Assembly: GCA_021209875.1 (NCBI GenBank) | Contig: JAGYVD010000002.1 | Span: forward strand, 1,550,001 to 1,614,000 | Direction of reading: 5' to 3' | Length of the DNA stretch: 64,000 bases | Source: Rosellinia necatrix | Taxonomy: Eukaryota > Ascomycota > Sordariomycetes > Xylariales > Xylariaceae | In this document: positions 34,435 to 47,029 of the stretch, piece by piece | How positions within the stretch are numbered: position 1 is the first letter of the stretch | Layout: each line of letters begins with the position of its first letter | The notes under the pieces: generated by a model | The model's database searches: none | Told to the model about the DNA's origin: nothing | The model's input: the letters and a program-made list of their open reading frames with translations, nothing else | Position numbers and translations under genes: made by a program

Positions 34435-35823
34435 TTACACACGCCGACCTTTGCTTTGGTAGTCGGCGAGGCCCGACTTGAGCCCAGCATTAAGGACCCA
34501 GTCCGGAATCGGAGGCGTCATCTTCCGCCCCTCCTCGGCGATGTCGTCGGGCCGCAAACCATCGCTATTTGGACTGGGTGTCTTTCGAAAGCTCTCGTAG
34601 CTCCCCCGTCGACTGAGGAGACTCGGCGAATTCGGTAAACTGCCGCTTCGCATTCGTGTCACGGACTTGCCCGTGATGAACTGGCCAGCATTCGGTGCCG
34701 CCACCACCACGGTTCCTGGCGTGACTGCCGGGGGAGGCCCGGGAGAATCGGAGCGGAAAAGTGGATGAATATGAAGCTCTAATTCTGACGGTGTAAAAGG
34801 ACGCTCCAGTTGATCCCGTGGTATGGGGCTATCGCTCCTCTCTCTTCGACCACGCCTAGGAGGCTCGAGATCCAACGGACAACCCGGACTGGGGCTTCGG
34901 CTAGTCGTAGGGCTAGCAGGGATCGTTTCTAGAAACCGAGGGCGGATTGGTGAAGAAGTCTCCAAAACCATCTGCCTATTGTGAGGATCGACAGAAGATG
35001 TGTCCCACGAGTCAAATCCGTCTTCTGTGATGCTAATACGATCTCGATACGCATTCGAATCGAGAGAGCTGAGCCGCAAACCAGATTTTGAGCCGTTTGA
35101 GATGAGTCTAGTCCTCGACCCCACGGGACGCACAACACTCGACAAGGAACCGGAAAACGAGGTAACCGTCTCAGCAGCTGAACGTCCACTGCTGGTTCCG
35201 GGACGACTGAAATATTCCGATGAACCTCGCTCTCCAAGTCTGGTTTGTGAGAGGGCCGGCTTAGTCCGGTGGTACGGAATGGATTTAACACGCATGGTAA
35301 GTTGTGGTGATATTCGGCCTTCCTCGTTCGTGTGCAGAGAAAGAGCCTGCTCGGAGTCAGGTAGTCGGTGCAGTACAAAATAAACAACAACGAAGAAGAG
35401 TTGACTCGTAAATGCGAAGCCGAGGCTGATTGCCGATCCGATTAATATATCATCCAAAGGAACGTTTGAGCCGTTCACTGGAAGATTCGTCGCCTTGCCT
35501 ACCAAGATTAATAGTGCAACTGATATAACCGAAGCCAACACACTCGTAATGAGATCCGAAGCGAACCATGCACCCCAAAGATGCCTCGAGTGACGACCAT
35601 TCGTACCCCGCACGTACTTGACAAGTTTTGTGATGATGAGGACTAGCACAATCGCTTCAGCCAAGACTGCTATTACGGCTAATATTCGAGCCGGTGATGT
35701 GGACGGCCAAAGTTCACGTGCAAGAGTCGCCTCCAAGGCCAGTATGGTTATTGTAGCTAGGAGAGCGGTAATTCCGAGCACGAGTAGAAAATTGGGAAAC
35801 TTTGTCATGATGAAGGAGACCAT
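34435..35823 (-). CDS. Conserved fungal membrane protein, four TM segments, disordered tail
   Basis: A single-exon gene of 462 aa with no named domain that I recognise. Four hydrophobic helices lie at about 10-32, 45-67, 87-109 and 126-152. The remaining 300 residues are hydrophilic and Ser/Pro/Arg-rich. They contain several SPSP, TPS and RxxS-type sites that look phosphorylatable, and end with a more ordered-looking motif PPIPDWVLNAGLKSGL. A short N-terminus and long cytosolic tail suggest a plasma-membrane or endomembrane sensor or scaffold, but this is only inference. The ATG at 35823 is followed after five codons by a second in-frame ATG, so the start could be either. No intron is needed. 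Confidence 0.8.
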   Translation of the reverse strand: MVSFIMTKFPNFLLVLGITALLATITILALEATLARELWPSTSPARILAVIAVLAEAIVLVLIITKLVKYVRGTNGRHSRHLWGAWFASDLITSVLASVISVALLILVGKATNLPVNGSNVPLDDILIGSAISLGFAFTSQLFFVVVYFVLHRLPDSEQALSLHTNEEGRISPQLTMRVKSIPYHRTKPALSQTRLGERGSSEYFSRPGTSSGRSAAETVTSFSGSLSSVVRPVGSRTRLISNGSKSGLRLSSLDSNAYRDRISITEDGFDSWDTSSVDPHNRQMVLETSSPIRPRFLETIPASPTTSRSPSPGCPLDLEPPRRGRRERSDSPIPRDQLERPFTPSELELHIHPLFRSDSPGPPPAVTPGTVVVAAPNAGQFITGKSVTRMRSGSLPNSPSLLSRRGSYESFRKTPSPNSDGLRPDDIAEEGRKMTPPIPDWVLNAGLKSGLADYQSKGRRV

Positions 35824-38800
35824 CGGGAGCCGACAACGTATGTATCGGCAAGCGAGCTAGAGCACGTGAGCAACAAAGCGTGGGATTGCACACTATGCAA
35901 ACTTTTGCCCGGTAGCGCTTGACTGCCCAGTGAATACCAGTCCGAGAAAGTCTTCAGAAGCCAAGCGATAACAGACCGCTTTAGAGGGGGTTGTTGGCGT
36001 CGATAGCAACCACCCCGTCCGTCGTGCAACTTGGCCACACTCAGCGGCTCTCCCGGAGTTGCCTGGCGCCGTGCCGGGCTATAAGTGCAAAAGTCGGCAG
36101 AAGCGAAACGTCCCGTGTCTGACGGTGTCTGACGGTGTCTGAAACCAAAGGCTAAAGGAGCCGCCAGGACTGAGAATGCGGTTGAATTCGGAGCTAGCAC
36201 CTCAGCGAAGCGGAATTGCTGCAATGGGCCCGAAACCTAACAGGTATTTTGGCGTTCGGATAGTGAGCGTCGAAGCGAGAGTGTTGTCCATGTATCGGGG
36301 CTGCGGGCGACCAACGGTCCGAGGCATCAAAACCGGATGATCGGGACAGCACAGTTCGTATCGTCGAGCAGTTTATCAGACAACAGATTCGAGAGCTATA
36401 CGGGCCGAGACTTCCCGCCAAGGCGAACATCCGACGGATAGCGAATGCGTGCAAGCAAACGGCGACGGGCTTTCACAGCAGACGGCAATTGTCAGTGGCG
36501 GCAGTGTAAGGCGGACAACGAGTGTTTGTCTAGTTTATAGACAGATAGACAGCGAGTGGTGGCCACAAAAACAGGCCAATTTACCAGATCCTGTATGCTA
36601 CGTACAACGACGAGATGAGCAAGGATGGCGTGGGATGGCCAGAACCGGGTGGGCAACGAACGACGAGTGGTGGGTTGGAAAAACGAAGGTGAGTACGAGG
36701 GCGAGGGCGAGGGCGAGGGTGAGAGCAAAGGTGAAGAAGATTCTTGTTTGCCATGCGGCAGCGGACGCGGCGGGCTAGTCAGGCTAAAAAGAGTGAGGGA
36801 CTGGGACGCGTTGTGCGGCAAGGTCTCTCGTTCGCTCGTTTCGTGATCGGGTGTAGTTGCATCGACCGGTAATGCTCCAGCAATACCACCTGGAACTATG
36901 AGCGCAGGAGGTACCTATCTACGGTGCGTCCTATTATAATATGTACCCGTACTACATACTATTCCCAATGTGTACACCTATATATATATAAAAGTACATA
37001 CATAACCAACCAGTTACCTACATACATACATAACTACACTATAATATACATACAGTACCTACCTCCCTGGTAGGGTAGCGTGTGGTGTGCAGGGTCCTCG
37101 GGCAGGCAATGCCATGCATCATCACGATCCACTGCCCCACCCATAAAACCCTACCGCTGCACCACCAAGCGGATCTCTTGTTCCCGTCCGGCTGGGCGCT
37201 GGCGGACCACGACGGGGCTGAGCAGGGATAATGCAGGTACATACCACCAACGCTCGGGGTGCGGCGCGGCGGTTGAACAAGCACCTGGCTAGGCCCGACA
37301 GGGTTGGGAGGACCCGATCGGTGATACCCAAGAGCTTTTCCTACCTCCCGAGACGGTCCCGAGGCGCTGCACATACCTAATTACCGTAGTGTAGATGCCT
37401 GGCTGGAGAGATGGCCATAATTACATACATACATACATACATAGGTAGTTGGATAGCGCAGTGCAGTTGCTGGCATGTGGTTAGTTAGTTATTGGTATCT
37501 TGGTCCTTGCTGCTGTGTACGTAGCCCGTGCTATTAATACCTAGAAATAAATGAAAAATGCCCGTCGGAGACGAACGACGATGTGTACCTGCTGTAGCAC
37601 CGATGCGATGTAATGCAGCCACAAGGTGTACACTACACGAGGGATAGGCAAAAGTTGCACGGCTGCTCTATACTCTATACTGCCTACCTATTATGTGATG
37701 TTTGTGCTTTTGTTGGCCAGCATCGGTGAGCGGGGTGCGTCGAAGAGTCCTACCCAGCAGCTACCAGGTTGTGTAGTGTAATTGACCTACGCTCCGTACT
37801 ACTTTTGCATACCATGTATGTTACCACCTCCTAGGTAGGTATGTTATGTACATACGCTACGTATAAACCTTGATATGGCGGTGCTTGGTATTCACACCAT
37901 CATACACCACAGTACAGCTCGCGATATTAATTACATAGACCAGGAATGTCTGCGAGCCAGCCCATGCAAACTGTGTACGCTACTGTGTCAGGTACCGCGG
38001 CAGTGCTCAGTAGGGATGGACTTCGGCAGGTAGGCGCTCAAGCGCCAACTACCAGGTACTTACACGACCTAAGTACCTAGGTATCTTATCGTAGTATGTA
38101 GGTATTCGAGAACGTTCCTCGCCCACAAAAAACAGTTTCTAGCGTTTCTAGTGTAGCCCTGAATACACTACATACACTAGGTTTCCTTCCGCATGCCGCA
38201 AGCTCCCATGTTGGTTGCCGTGGAGATCGCCTTGCCCGTTGTTAAGGAGAGAGGATCTGCTCGGTGCAGGCATAACTCCGCCTTATTATGGGTGGTTCCG
38301 TTCGTCGCGGCGACAGCCTTCCCACTATCTAGACCTTGTTGGATGGGATGGCTTTGGGTTCCCTCATAGCTCACATTAACATGGAGTGCAGCACACTACT
38401 ATGTACACCAGGTAGGTAGGCGAACCTAGTGCATGCGTATGTGGTGGAGGTATGGTGGGATTCCTGGTAAGCTACCTACATACATATCTCGACTCCCAGC
38501 GGTTCGGAGAAAAGTCAGATCGGGAGTTGGCAGGCAGTTGGTAGGGAGTTGGAGCCGGTCTACTGTGCTGTACTGTGCGTGTACTACGGTACTGTGATTG
38601 GCAGGTTGGTGGGATATTTGAGAAGTGAGATGGCACGCCTTATTGGACGAGGGGTGCGGCGAAGATAGACGGAACAGGGATTAGCCATGTCAGGGAGGCA
38701 TTTCATCATGATATTTATAACATGCAATTGTATGCATGTAAGAAACATGTACTATGTAAGAAACGGATCTGCTCTGTTCAGCTCATCTCTCAGGTACACC

Positions 38801-39954
38801 ACCCACGGGCCACAACCTCTCATCTAGAGTCTTACTGTGAGGTGAGGCGCTGCAGAAGGATGAATAGTAATAGTAATAGTAGTTAGTTACTAGTTGCTGT
38901 CGGTAGGTAGATAAAGTATACCTTACACTTACATATCCCACCAGTTGTGACGAGGATAGCCACCACAGTGTTGCGCCTATTTGGGGCAAGTAGGTACATC
39001 AGCTACATCAGGTACACCAGCAAAAATTTCCCTCGTTCTCGCTGCACTAACTCTTACAAAGTGAAACGACCGATTGATTCTTCTCTTGACCTCCGGTGTA
39101 TCATGGCCACAGCTCTGACCTCGCTCCTACTTAGTGTACGCTAGGTAAGCTCCTAGGTAATGTTACGAGGCTGCTGCCACTGTACGTGTACACGACCATC
39201 TACTCCAGGCGAGTCATTTATTGCATTACTCATGGAGGTCCTTGGTCATAAAAACACCGGTGTGATGAAAACGGCTCTGGGATAAGTCCTGGGTCTGTCC
39301 AGGCGCTGTCCTGGGGATCGTGGTGTACCCTAAACATATGCGACAAGGGTGCATCCACTCCTGATGCTCCTTTAATGTCGCTCAGGCCTCTTGGGTCCCA
39401 TCAGTTACACATCACCTACACTACACTACCTCTAGCAGTGTACTTGCAGTGTAGCGCAAGGTGGTAAAGTAGGCATGTAGTTACTTAGTATCCGCTCCGT
39501 TGTCAGGTTTGTCAGGTTTTCCCGAGAGTGCAACGCGTCCCTACTCGATCCTTTGGACCTATATTACGTTCCTACCGACATACTTACATAACCACTTGCC
39601 TACCCGCCTGCTTGTACTTGCCTGTACCGACCTGTACAGTCCACCCGGCAGACCCAGCCACCACACTCGTTATGACGAGTAACTACGGCACTCTGTTGCC
39701 CGTTGAATTCTCATAGGTGGGCCCGTGAAATTCGTGGTGAGACATTGTCTCAAGAGATCGAGGCTCTACTGTATTCGGACTACAGCACAAAAGTAACAGC
39801 CTATCACAAGCCGTACCAACCTGCCATTGCCGTCGATGTCCCTCAGGTCTTCCGCTTTCGGGTGAGGATCTGCCTTGACCGCCGCGATGCATGCAGGGGC
39901 AACACGCTACGAGGAGGGCATTAATGTCGCAGTTGTCTCAGCCCTGTGCCACGG

Positions 39955-39985
39955 GTCCAGCCAGTCCAGCCAGTCCAGCCAGTCC
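39955..39985. repeat. 9-bp CCAGCCAGT tandem repeat
   Basis: About three and a half copies of the 9-bp unit. It lies inside the 9 kb gene-poor tract. Confidence 0.85.
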
Positions 39986-40104
39986 GGCAGGGCATAGAGG
40001 GGGTGAGGGGGGAGAGAAAACGTCATTGGCCCGTTCTAGAGACATGAGAGGAGATGCAAGAAAAAGATACGGGAATAACAGAGGGGAAAAGCTTGCAAAT
40101 GCCC

Positions 40105-40134
40105 ACAACAACAACAACAACAACAATAACAACA
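40105..40134. repeat. (CAA)n microsatellite
   Basis: Seven CAA units, then AAT and further CAA. It is intergenic. Confidence 0.9.
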
Positions 40135-42737
40135 GTCGAACCAGTTGTGACCGCTTTCCCTTAGGTTTGCATCGTCCAACATAATACCAGCGCATCCAAC
40201 TGTTGTGGGTAACCTCACCACAATCAAATCATTCCGAGACATCGAAGACAGCTCGTCCTCTTCCCAGCGTCATTATGGTGTGGTCCCGCGCAGGGCGGCG
40301 GAGGCACAGCCGGCCATGACTTGTGGGGGGTATGTACACTCCGCCGCCACTGGCAGGTAGGCGCCCAGGAATGTGTCCATCCCAGAGTCGGAGAACCACT
40401 TGAGGGTACGCCGCGCAACGGTTTTCCGGCCCCCCAATACTCGAGAGAAAGGAAGCGACATCAAGTCTACCGCTGGGATTGCTACCTTTCTCAGCCGGAC
40501 CGCCCGGCCCCATCCCCCGGATGGACTGTATGTTCTCGGGTGAGGTAAGACCGTGGGAAGGCTGTCGCCGCTGTAGGCCAGGTGCTACGGCCTGCGTGTA
40601 CTAACATCGCGGGCGCCTTAAATTGCAGGGCCGGTGCACCTCGTTGAGAATATCACATGATACCTGCAGTCACTGAGGATGCAGATCACGTCAACTTCTC
40701 AGAAGAGCGGCGGCAAATTTCTCGAGAGACGTTGGAATGAGATGTCAGAATGCAACTTGTCGATGATGACAAGATCGTACCACCCGCAAAATCGTCATAG
40801 GGATGAGAAATTGACGATCTCATGAATGGGGACCCCCTAAAGGCCACCCAGGTGATCGTGTGTAACTATCATAAGTGTTCTCTGAGCAGACTCATAATCA
40901 GGCACCTAACGTTAAAATACGGTATTGATTGTATGAGTCAGTTTATGTTACATACCGGCACAATGGTAGCAATTTCATTGGCCGTAGCCAAGGTCGAGGG
41001 TGATCCTCCCATGCGATACAGGGGCTTGGCTGCCCGATACGGTTGAGGAACCGCTCGCGGAGTCACCTACTCTACAGGAGAGTGATCCGTCCCGCCCCGA
41101 GGGCTGCCGCGGCCGTGCGAATTATAAGCCTCACTCACTTCTGGCACTCATCAAAGGGTTTGTGGCTGGATAGCAGTTGCGTAGCGTGCGCTAACTATAG
41201 TAAACCTCCCCGGTGATTTACTGGTACTGTATAAACTTGGACCGTATGGTTATATCGCAATCATCCTTGCGCTTATACCGCACTTTGCTAGGCACAGGAG
41301 TACAAGTAGGTGGGCTCAAATTCTAGAACCGCCAGAGAAGGGATAGAGACGGGCATCTTTTGCCGGCTGCGAGACGACGCTCCATGCAGGACGGTAGTAT
41401 GAGGAGGTGGCGCTGGCTGGTCGTATCGTACCCATCAACGCTTTCCCGACGATGGCCAACGACCCATGCATGAATTCCTGTCCAACCGATAACCGAGCCG
41501 GATATGGAGACAATCGGGGACGAACTCGACGAGAGCTCGGTGCCCATTCACACCCATCTGGTATAAGAATAGTATCGTCCACTCCAATACATATGCACAC
41601 CATCTTCGCGATAGCCGGGGGGTTGTTGAGCTTATGCCCTAACCCCAGGTAACAATCGATCGCCAAGGCTTCGCGCAACGTTCCTTGCCATACGTTCTTG
41701 GCCGCCTCGACAATTTCCGAAAGATCCGCCCAGCCGCAAGCTGGGTATGTAGGCGTGTACCGAGCGATCTCTTCAGGTCTATTCAGCTGGCCAGGCACAA
41801 TCGTTGTAACATCTTCTTATAATACGCCACCCAACTATTTGGCATGGCGGGCGTGCCTATACCTATGGCGTTAGTGAAGAGAGAAGAGGGTGCGGGCCCG
41901 GTGCGACGTATATTTCGCCGAAAGCGAGCTGCTGTGGGGAGGGCCGACCATGATGAGCTGTCTTCGCAGCTGTATTACGCATCCGTGGTAAGAGCGAATG
42001 GATGAATGAGCGAGTGAATGAGTGAGTGAGTGGGTGAGTGAGGATACTGCTCTTGCCTTGGCGGCGCGTTACACTGCCGCCCTCCAAAGGTCCAACAGCA
42101 AATCAGAATCCGGGGTCGCTTCATCGATAAGTGAGCTCCACATGACTGTATACGTACATAAATGAATTAATATAGTTACCGGTTTCTCGGACTATACCGT
42201 GTATGTTCATGTCCATGTCGCCTGTTTGCATCCTTTTTTTGTCATCTCTTCGTAATACAATAACATCCTTCAGATATAACTATAGCGCAAGCCACGGAAC
42301 AAGTCCGCGGTGGCTGCCAGGTATGTATAGTGCACTGCGTAGTAGGTAGGCAGGCAGGTAATGTAGTCAATTGATCCCGACCGACCAGAACAAATGCCTG
42401 GTGAGGACCTTCCCGGCCGCCTCACTTGGATTGCGTACTTAGTCGATTAGATCCGTCGCTCGGGGACCCAACGAAGAGGAATTCAACCTTATCTCGGATC
42501 ATGTCTAAGACACAACCCCACGACCCCAGTCATTGCGTCATTCTAAGTATTGAGAAAGAAAGAAAAAAATTTTCAATTAAATAAATAACGCCGCTAGTTT
42601 GCAAGATTTACCGGTGCTGGAAAGATCCCGGGGTGTTCGCATATTCTGACTGCTCAGATTAAAAAGCAACACTGTTTCTGAAGTCCAGCATTTCACCCAG
42701 GGCTTGAAGAGCTCGCAAGGGCATGGTATGTAGTGTA

Positions 42738-42739
42738 GG

Positions 42740-42773
<34 letters not shown>

Positions 42774-42781
42774 GACATGGG
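42738..42781. repeat. (GGGCAT)n hexanucleotide repeat
   Basis: About six GGGCAT units ending in a GGACAT variant. No gene overlaps it. Confidence 0.9.
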
Positions 42782-44774
42782 CTCGCGACCTTTTGCTTTG
42801 AGGGAGGCCGTCAGCTTTTGGCTGACAGTAAGCCCAGAGCTCTCCCCTGTGTTCGCTAAAGCACCATTCGGCCTTTGACTCGATGTCTAACGTCTCGAGG
42901 CCTTTCGACCACGGCGAGCCTCTCTGTCTGACGGCCAACTGGCTGTGGTGATGTGGCGTTGCGCTTCTGCGCTGGTCCAAAGCCGCCGATCCTGTCAGCG
43001 ACCAAAGGCCGCCGCTGAGCCGTAGGCGCTACACGCCCCTATTCCCACCGGCTATACTGGGTGCTATACTGGGTGTTTTATAGTCTTCGGGGCCAACTGA
43101 TGGAAGGGGGGGAAATTGAGCCCGGTCATGGGCCACAACGGGCTTTCCAAAAAAGCCTTTCCACACGGAATACCTCGTGGCAGATGCCGGACGCCCCAGG
43201 GCCGTGATGCTCGTCAGGCCACTCCCTACCTGTGTTGGTGAGCAAGGCTTGCGTAGTGTGCGCGTCCTCCAGCGTAGATGGCATGGACCAAAATGGCCTG
43301 CAGGCACAGTTTTCTCCCAAACTCAACTGACCAAGTCATGAGGAAAGAGCCCCCCGTTGCATATGCCCTCTGGTGGGGAAGATACGAGGTTTTATCGTCT
43401 CTAGATGGGCATCCTATTCTGAATGCTCCACAGGCGTCCCCATCTTTCGACGACGACTGGTCCATAACTTGGAAACTGCGTGTATGGTGTATTGGAATAT
43501 GCACTTTAAATCATGAGGTTACCGCAGCTCCAAACACCCTCTCCCATAAGGGGGCCATAACCTCATGCACCCCCCCACGACAGCAATTCTACTACGTTAC
43601 TGTATGATAGACCCTCAATCACTAACACCGTTCCCCTCTCATGGCCATTTCCCCCAGTGTACACAGGCCTCGCTAACATGTATATTGCTTGCAGGCTGGC
43701 CGCGCTAAACTCTAGCCGCCTGTTTCGATAATGATCTGAGAATCGGCAGCGAAAGGCCAATAAATCTGTGCCGGTACATCTTCGTCGTCTTGGCAAGTTG
43801 CAGAAGTGATTAAAAGTGCATCTTCGGCACAGGTAGTAGTGTACACCCTACAGGCGAATAGCGCTAGTTATGGGAAACGTACGATTTTGCATCCGGCCGA
43901 TGAACCGGATGAACCGTCCCAGTGCCACTTGAACCGAAAGGACTGTACATACATGCCGTACATATCAATCATATGCATTTGTTGAACTAGTTGACGAGCA
44001 ATCACCACAATGTCTGCTAGGTCCCAAAGATGCTCTGCCCTCATGTTGGCCTGTCGAGGCCCGTCAGAAGTGGGATAGTGCAAAACAAGGTACCAAAGCC
44101 GTATCCTGTAACGCGAGGCACTGGATAAATCCACCTCAGCAGCCCTGCTCTACCCTGACTAGTATATCATGACTCTACTTTGCCGGTCGGTCGTGGCCGC
44201 AGGAAGAGGTTCAGCGAGGCTCTTGTCTAAGCGACCCCGGATTCCATCCTTTATTCCTAGCGAAGCTCGTCTCGAATCTTGGTTCTCGCGTGCCTCTCCA
44301 ATTTTTACCGCTGGCAGGGGCTAAGATACAGGTAGCCGAAACCGTCTCTGTACGCTTGGCTCCCCACTCCCTGCCTCACATCGCGATGAAACGTCGCCCA
44401 TGTTCTGGAGAATTGCATTTCCTCCAAGGAGGCTACGTCAACTGGCGCTAAAGGGGCCGACGAGAAGACTTCAACAAGCATCATGAGACGAACTCAGAGG
44501 ACTGACTCCAGGCGAAATGGTTGTTACCAGCTACGCTCGTTTCGCGAGAGTACCAACATCGACTGCCTGGCAGAACGGGGAACAAATATCGTCGCTACAA
44601 ATACTGCTCTCGTCTCAACACTCTCTATTAGCTGAGATGTATACATCTACACTTTCTGCCCTTTCTCTTGTCGTTTTCTTTCCTACCTGACATATACGTT
44701 CTTCTGGCTGGTCCACAATTTTAAATCGTACACTCCTTTGCAAATCAATTTGACTTCACTCCCCCGGCGCCACC

Positions 44775-45788
44775 ATGAAATTCCTTAATATCGTCCTACT
44801 TTCGACTTATGTCGCCGCCGCCGCGGTGAGATGTGATATCAACCCCCGTGACAGCGGCGCCCTCGTCCTTAGGCACCATAGAGGCGCCGGCGCATCGGGG
44901 AATAACAACGGGAACCAGAACGCCAACGGTCGTAATAGGGGCGGCAACCAAGGCGACAACCAGGGGGCAGGCCAGGAAGACAACCAGGATGGCGACGCGG
45001 CGTCAGGTGATGATGCGGCAGTCGATGACGGCACCCAGACTGACAATGGCTCGACGGATAATACAACCACGGGCGATACTCTCGTTCTGAAAGAAGTTGG
45101 TGGTGTCCCAGGTAACGAGTGCCTGACATTCCGGAATAACGGTATGTTTTCTGCAGCCCATTTTACAGTCCTATACCACTGCTATATTATACTATATTCT
45201 TTTATCTTGTTTTGTTTTGTTTTGCTTTGTTTTGTTTTGTTTTGTTTTGTTTTGCTTTGCTTTGCTTTGTCTCTCCCCCGTCTCTCGCATACTCAATTCA
45301 CGGTCATGACTTACTCCACTTACTAACACTACATTTCACCAGGCGAGATCGTAGACGCGGCGTGTGTCAACGAAGCGGCGGACCGGCAGATGACACCGGG
45401 GACCATCGACGGCGCGTCGGCGCTCCAGGTCCAGCGCGCCTTTTCTGCCGGGTTCCGGGCGGACCTGGTGGGCGTGCAGGCGTGCGTGGGGTTCAATGGC
45501 ACCCACTTCCGCGCTTCCGACTGCAGCGACCCCAACGTCGAGCTCGTCTCCTTGGCCGGCGGAGAGCTGAGGTCGACCTCGGGTGCCTGCGCAAGCGGCC
45601 ACGACGGCCTCGCACAGATGACCGTCGACCCGAGCGGCCAGTCATGTGCGCAGTTCGAGACCACCGCGGTGACGCCCACCCCCCCCCTTAGGTGGAGCTG
45701 GTCGCCGAGGTCCGTGAACTCTTGTCGATGGACGGCGAAGCCTTCCGAGGTGCATCTGACAGCTCGACCGATGACATTTTTTGTGTAA
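44775..45788 (+). CDS. Small secreted protein with Asn/Gly/Asp-rich spacer
   Basis: Two exons (44775-45141 and 45343-45788) joined in phase 1 across a 201-base intron give 270 aa. The intron has a GTATGT donor, a perfect TACTAAC branch at 45321-45327 and a CCAG acceptor. A signal peptide lies at about 1-18 (MKFLNIVLLSTYVAAAAV). Residues about 37-100 are a low-complexity Gly/Asn/Gln/Asp spacer. A cysteine-containing domain follows with CLTFRNNGEIVDAACVN, VQACVGFNG, ASDCSD, GACASG and SCAQF, which resembles uncharacterised fungal secreted proteins. The start has GCCACCATG. The last about 27 residues follow a run of nine C at 45679-45687 and look basic and atypical; a one-base length change in that run would end the protein just after it. 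No enzymatic motif is visible. It could be a small cell-wall protein or an effector-like protein, which is inference only. Confidence 0.75.
45205..45270. repeat. TTTTG pentanucleotide repeat inside intron
   Basis: About thirteen TTTTG/CTTTG units fill a third of the 201-base intron of the small secreted protein gene. They lie well before the branch site at 45321. Confidence 0.9.
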
Positions 45789-47029
45789 CCCATACAACAA
45801 ACAGACATACATACATACATACCTACTTACTTAATTCGGCTAATTTTAGTGCAGTGGTGGTGTAATAATCAATTGTACGCTGTTCCTACTGTTCTTACCT
45901 ACTGTTCCTGCTTCGTGGAACACAATGTCGGCTCTTAATCGGCGTGGGGAAAAGGGGGGAGGGGGGAAAAGGAAATAAAGAAAAAAAAGAAAAAGAAAAA
46001 AGGCACAGATGGAAGGAAAAGGAAAAAAAAATTTAAAAAATTTATGCAAGGCATATGACGAATACCGAATAATATCGGATGAAATTGCTATTATCGGATC
46101 TTGTTTGCCTACCATCGGATCCTGTTGAGCAAATTTCACGCGGCTGTACTTACGCAAGAGGGGAACACTGGCGATGGCCAAAGTTCTTGTTTCCTGAAGG
46201 TTAGAGCCCCGGAGCCTGCCTAGAGCCTGCCTGGAGAGAGAAAGGCATCCGGACGATAAGATAACACATATACCCAATAAGGTATGGGCCATGCGATATG
46301 CAATGTAACTATCGCAGCCCGAGGTGCCAGACCCCGTCGCGTTATACCTTGTGTAACCGCACAAGTGCCGAGAATTGACGTAGGCGATGTAGAATGCCAA
46401 CCTGCAATTTGCTGATCTGGGTGCAACCTGCAGTGATGTTTTGAATGGTTCACGTTACCGGCGATGCCTTCAAATTCACGCAATGCCGACTTCGGGAGGG
46501 CTATCGCGAAGGCGATTCTCACAGCTTGACCACATGAGCATTCTGGTCGACTAATGAAAAGGTCAGCAGCCGCATGCAGTTGCCTAAAGCGGCAGCATGA
46601 ACCAGCCTGCTAGCTCAGATCCCTGCGGGCGATGAACGGCTGGAGCTCTCAGGAGCGAGAATCGCTGACGTAGCTCCTCGCCGGGCCAATCGGCGACTGC
46701 AGACGGAACCCCGCAAAAGCCTCGATTAGGCGAGTCTAACCTTAAAGCCCCACATCGGAATCATTGATAAGGTGCCGGTGTCCAACCTGCTCCTTCAAAC
46801 CAGTCAGAGAGACCGACTGGAAGAGACTAACTGCCCAACGTTTTCGTCTTGGATAGAAGCCAGTCCTCCTCACGAATCCCCTCTCCCGAAGCATCTCTGC
46901 CCGAGTGCCGCTTCACCACGAGCCAATTGGTCACCTGGGTGGCGCATACGACGTACGTCATCGAAGACAAGACAGGTAACGGCCAGTTTGTCAGTTTCGC
47001 CATTTTCGCTCACCCGGGCTTCTTTAAAG
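45789..47029. other. Upstream region of GABA transaminase
   Basis: About 1.2 kb between tandem genes. It includes CATA units at 45807-45824, an A/G-rich stretch near 45945-46045, and the promoter and leader of the transaminase gene. The frame before the chosen ATG (47030) is open back to about 46772 without an ATG. A GTAACG with preceding ACAG near 46973-46981 might mark a 5'-UTR intron, but this cannot be settled here. Confidence 0.6.
46255..46264 (+). promoter_or_regulatory. Overlapping GATA sites upstream of GABA transaminase
   Basis: GATAAGATAA contains two overlapping GATA-factor sites. A third GATAAG lies at 46766-46771 and a CCAAT box at 46686-46690. Fungal GABA catabolism is known to be under nitrogen control through AreA-type GATA factors, which makes these plausible but unproven regulatory sites. 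The motif is short and also occurs by chance. Confidence 0.3.

Larger units (their letters stand above)
35824..44774. other. 9 kb gene-poor tract
   Basis: The longest gene-free stretch in the window. It begins with the promoter of the four-TM protein gene, including a 10-bp tandem repeat GTCTGACGGT at 36116-36140. It contains several microsatellites: GAGGGC near 36696-36724, CATA at 37420-37441, a 9-bp CCAGCCAGT unit at 39955-39985, CAA at 40105-40134, GAGT at 42003-42042, GGGCAT at 42738-42781, and a 12-bp tandem duplication at 43054-43077. TACCTA/TAGGTA and TAGTGTAG motifs are dense between 36.9 and 39.5 kb. Protein-like open segments on the minus strand (41316-41798, 43563-43796, 43868-44134) could be gene relics but could not be assigned to any family. 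Confidence 0.6.

Noticed and set aside
42693..42980. Minus-strand frame with His-Ala repeats
   Set aside because: The repeated part is the GGGCAT microsatellite; the rest has no support.
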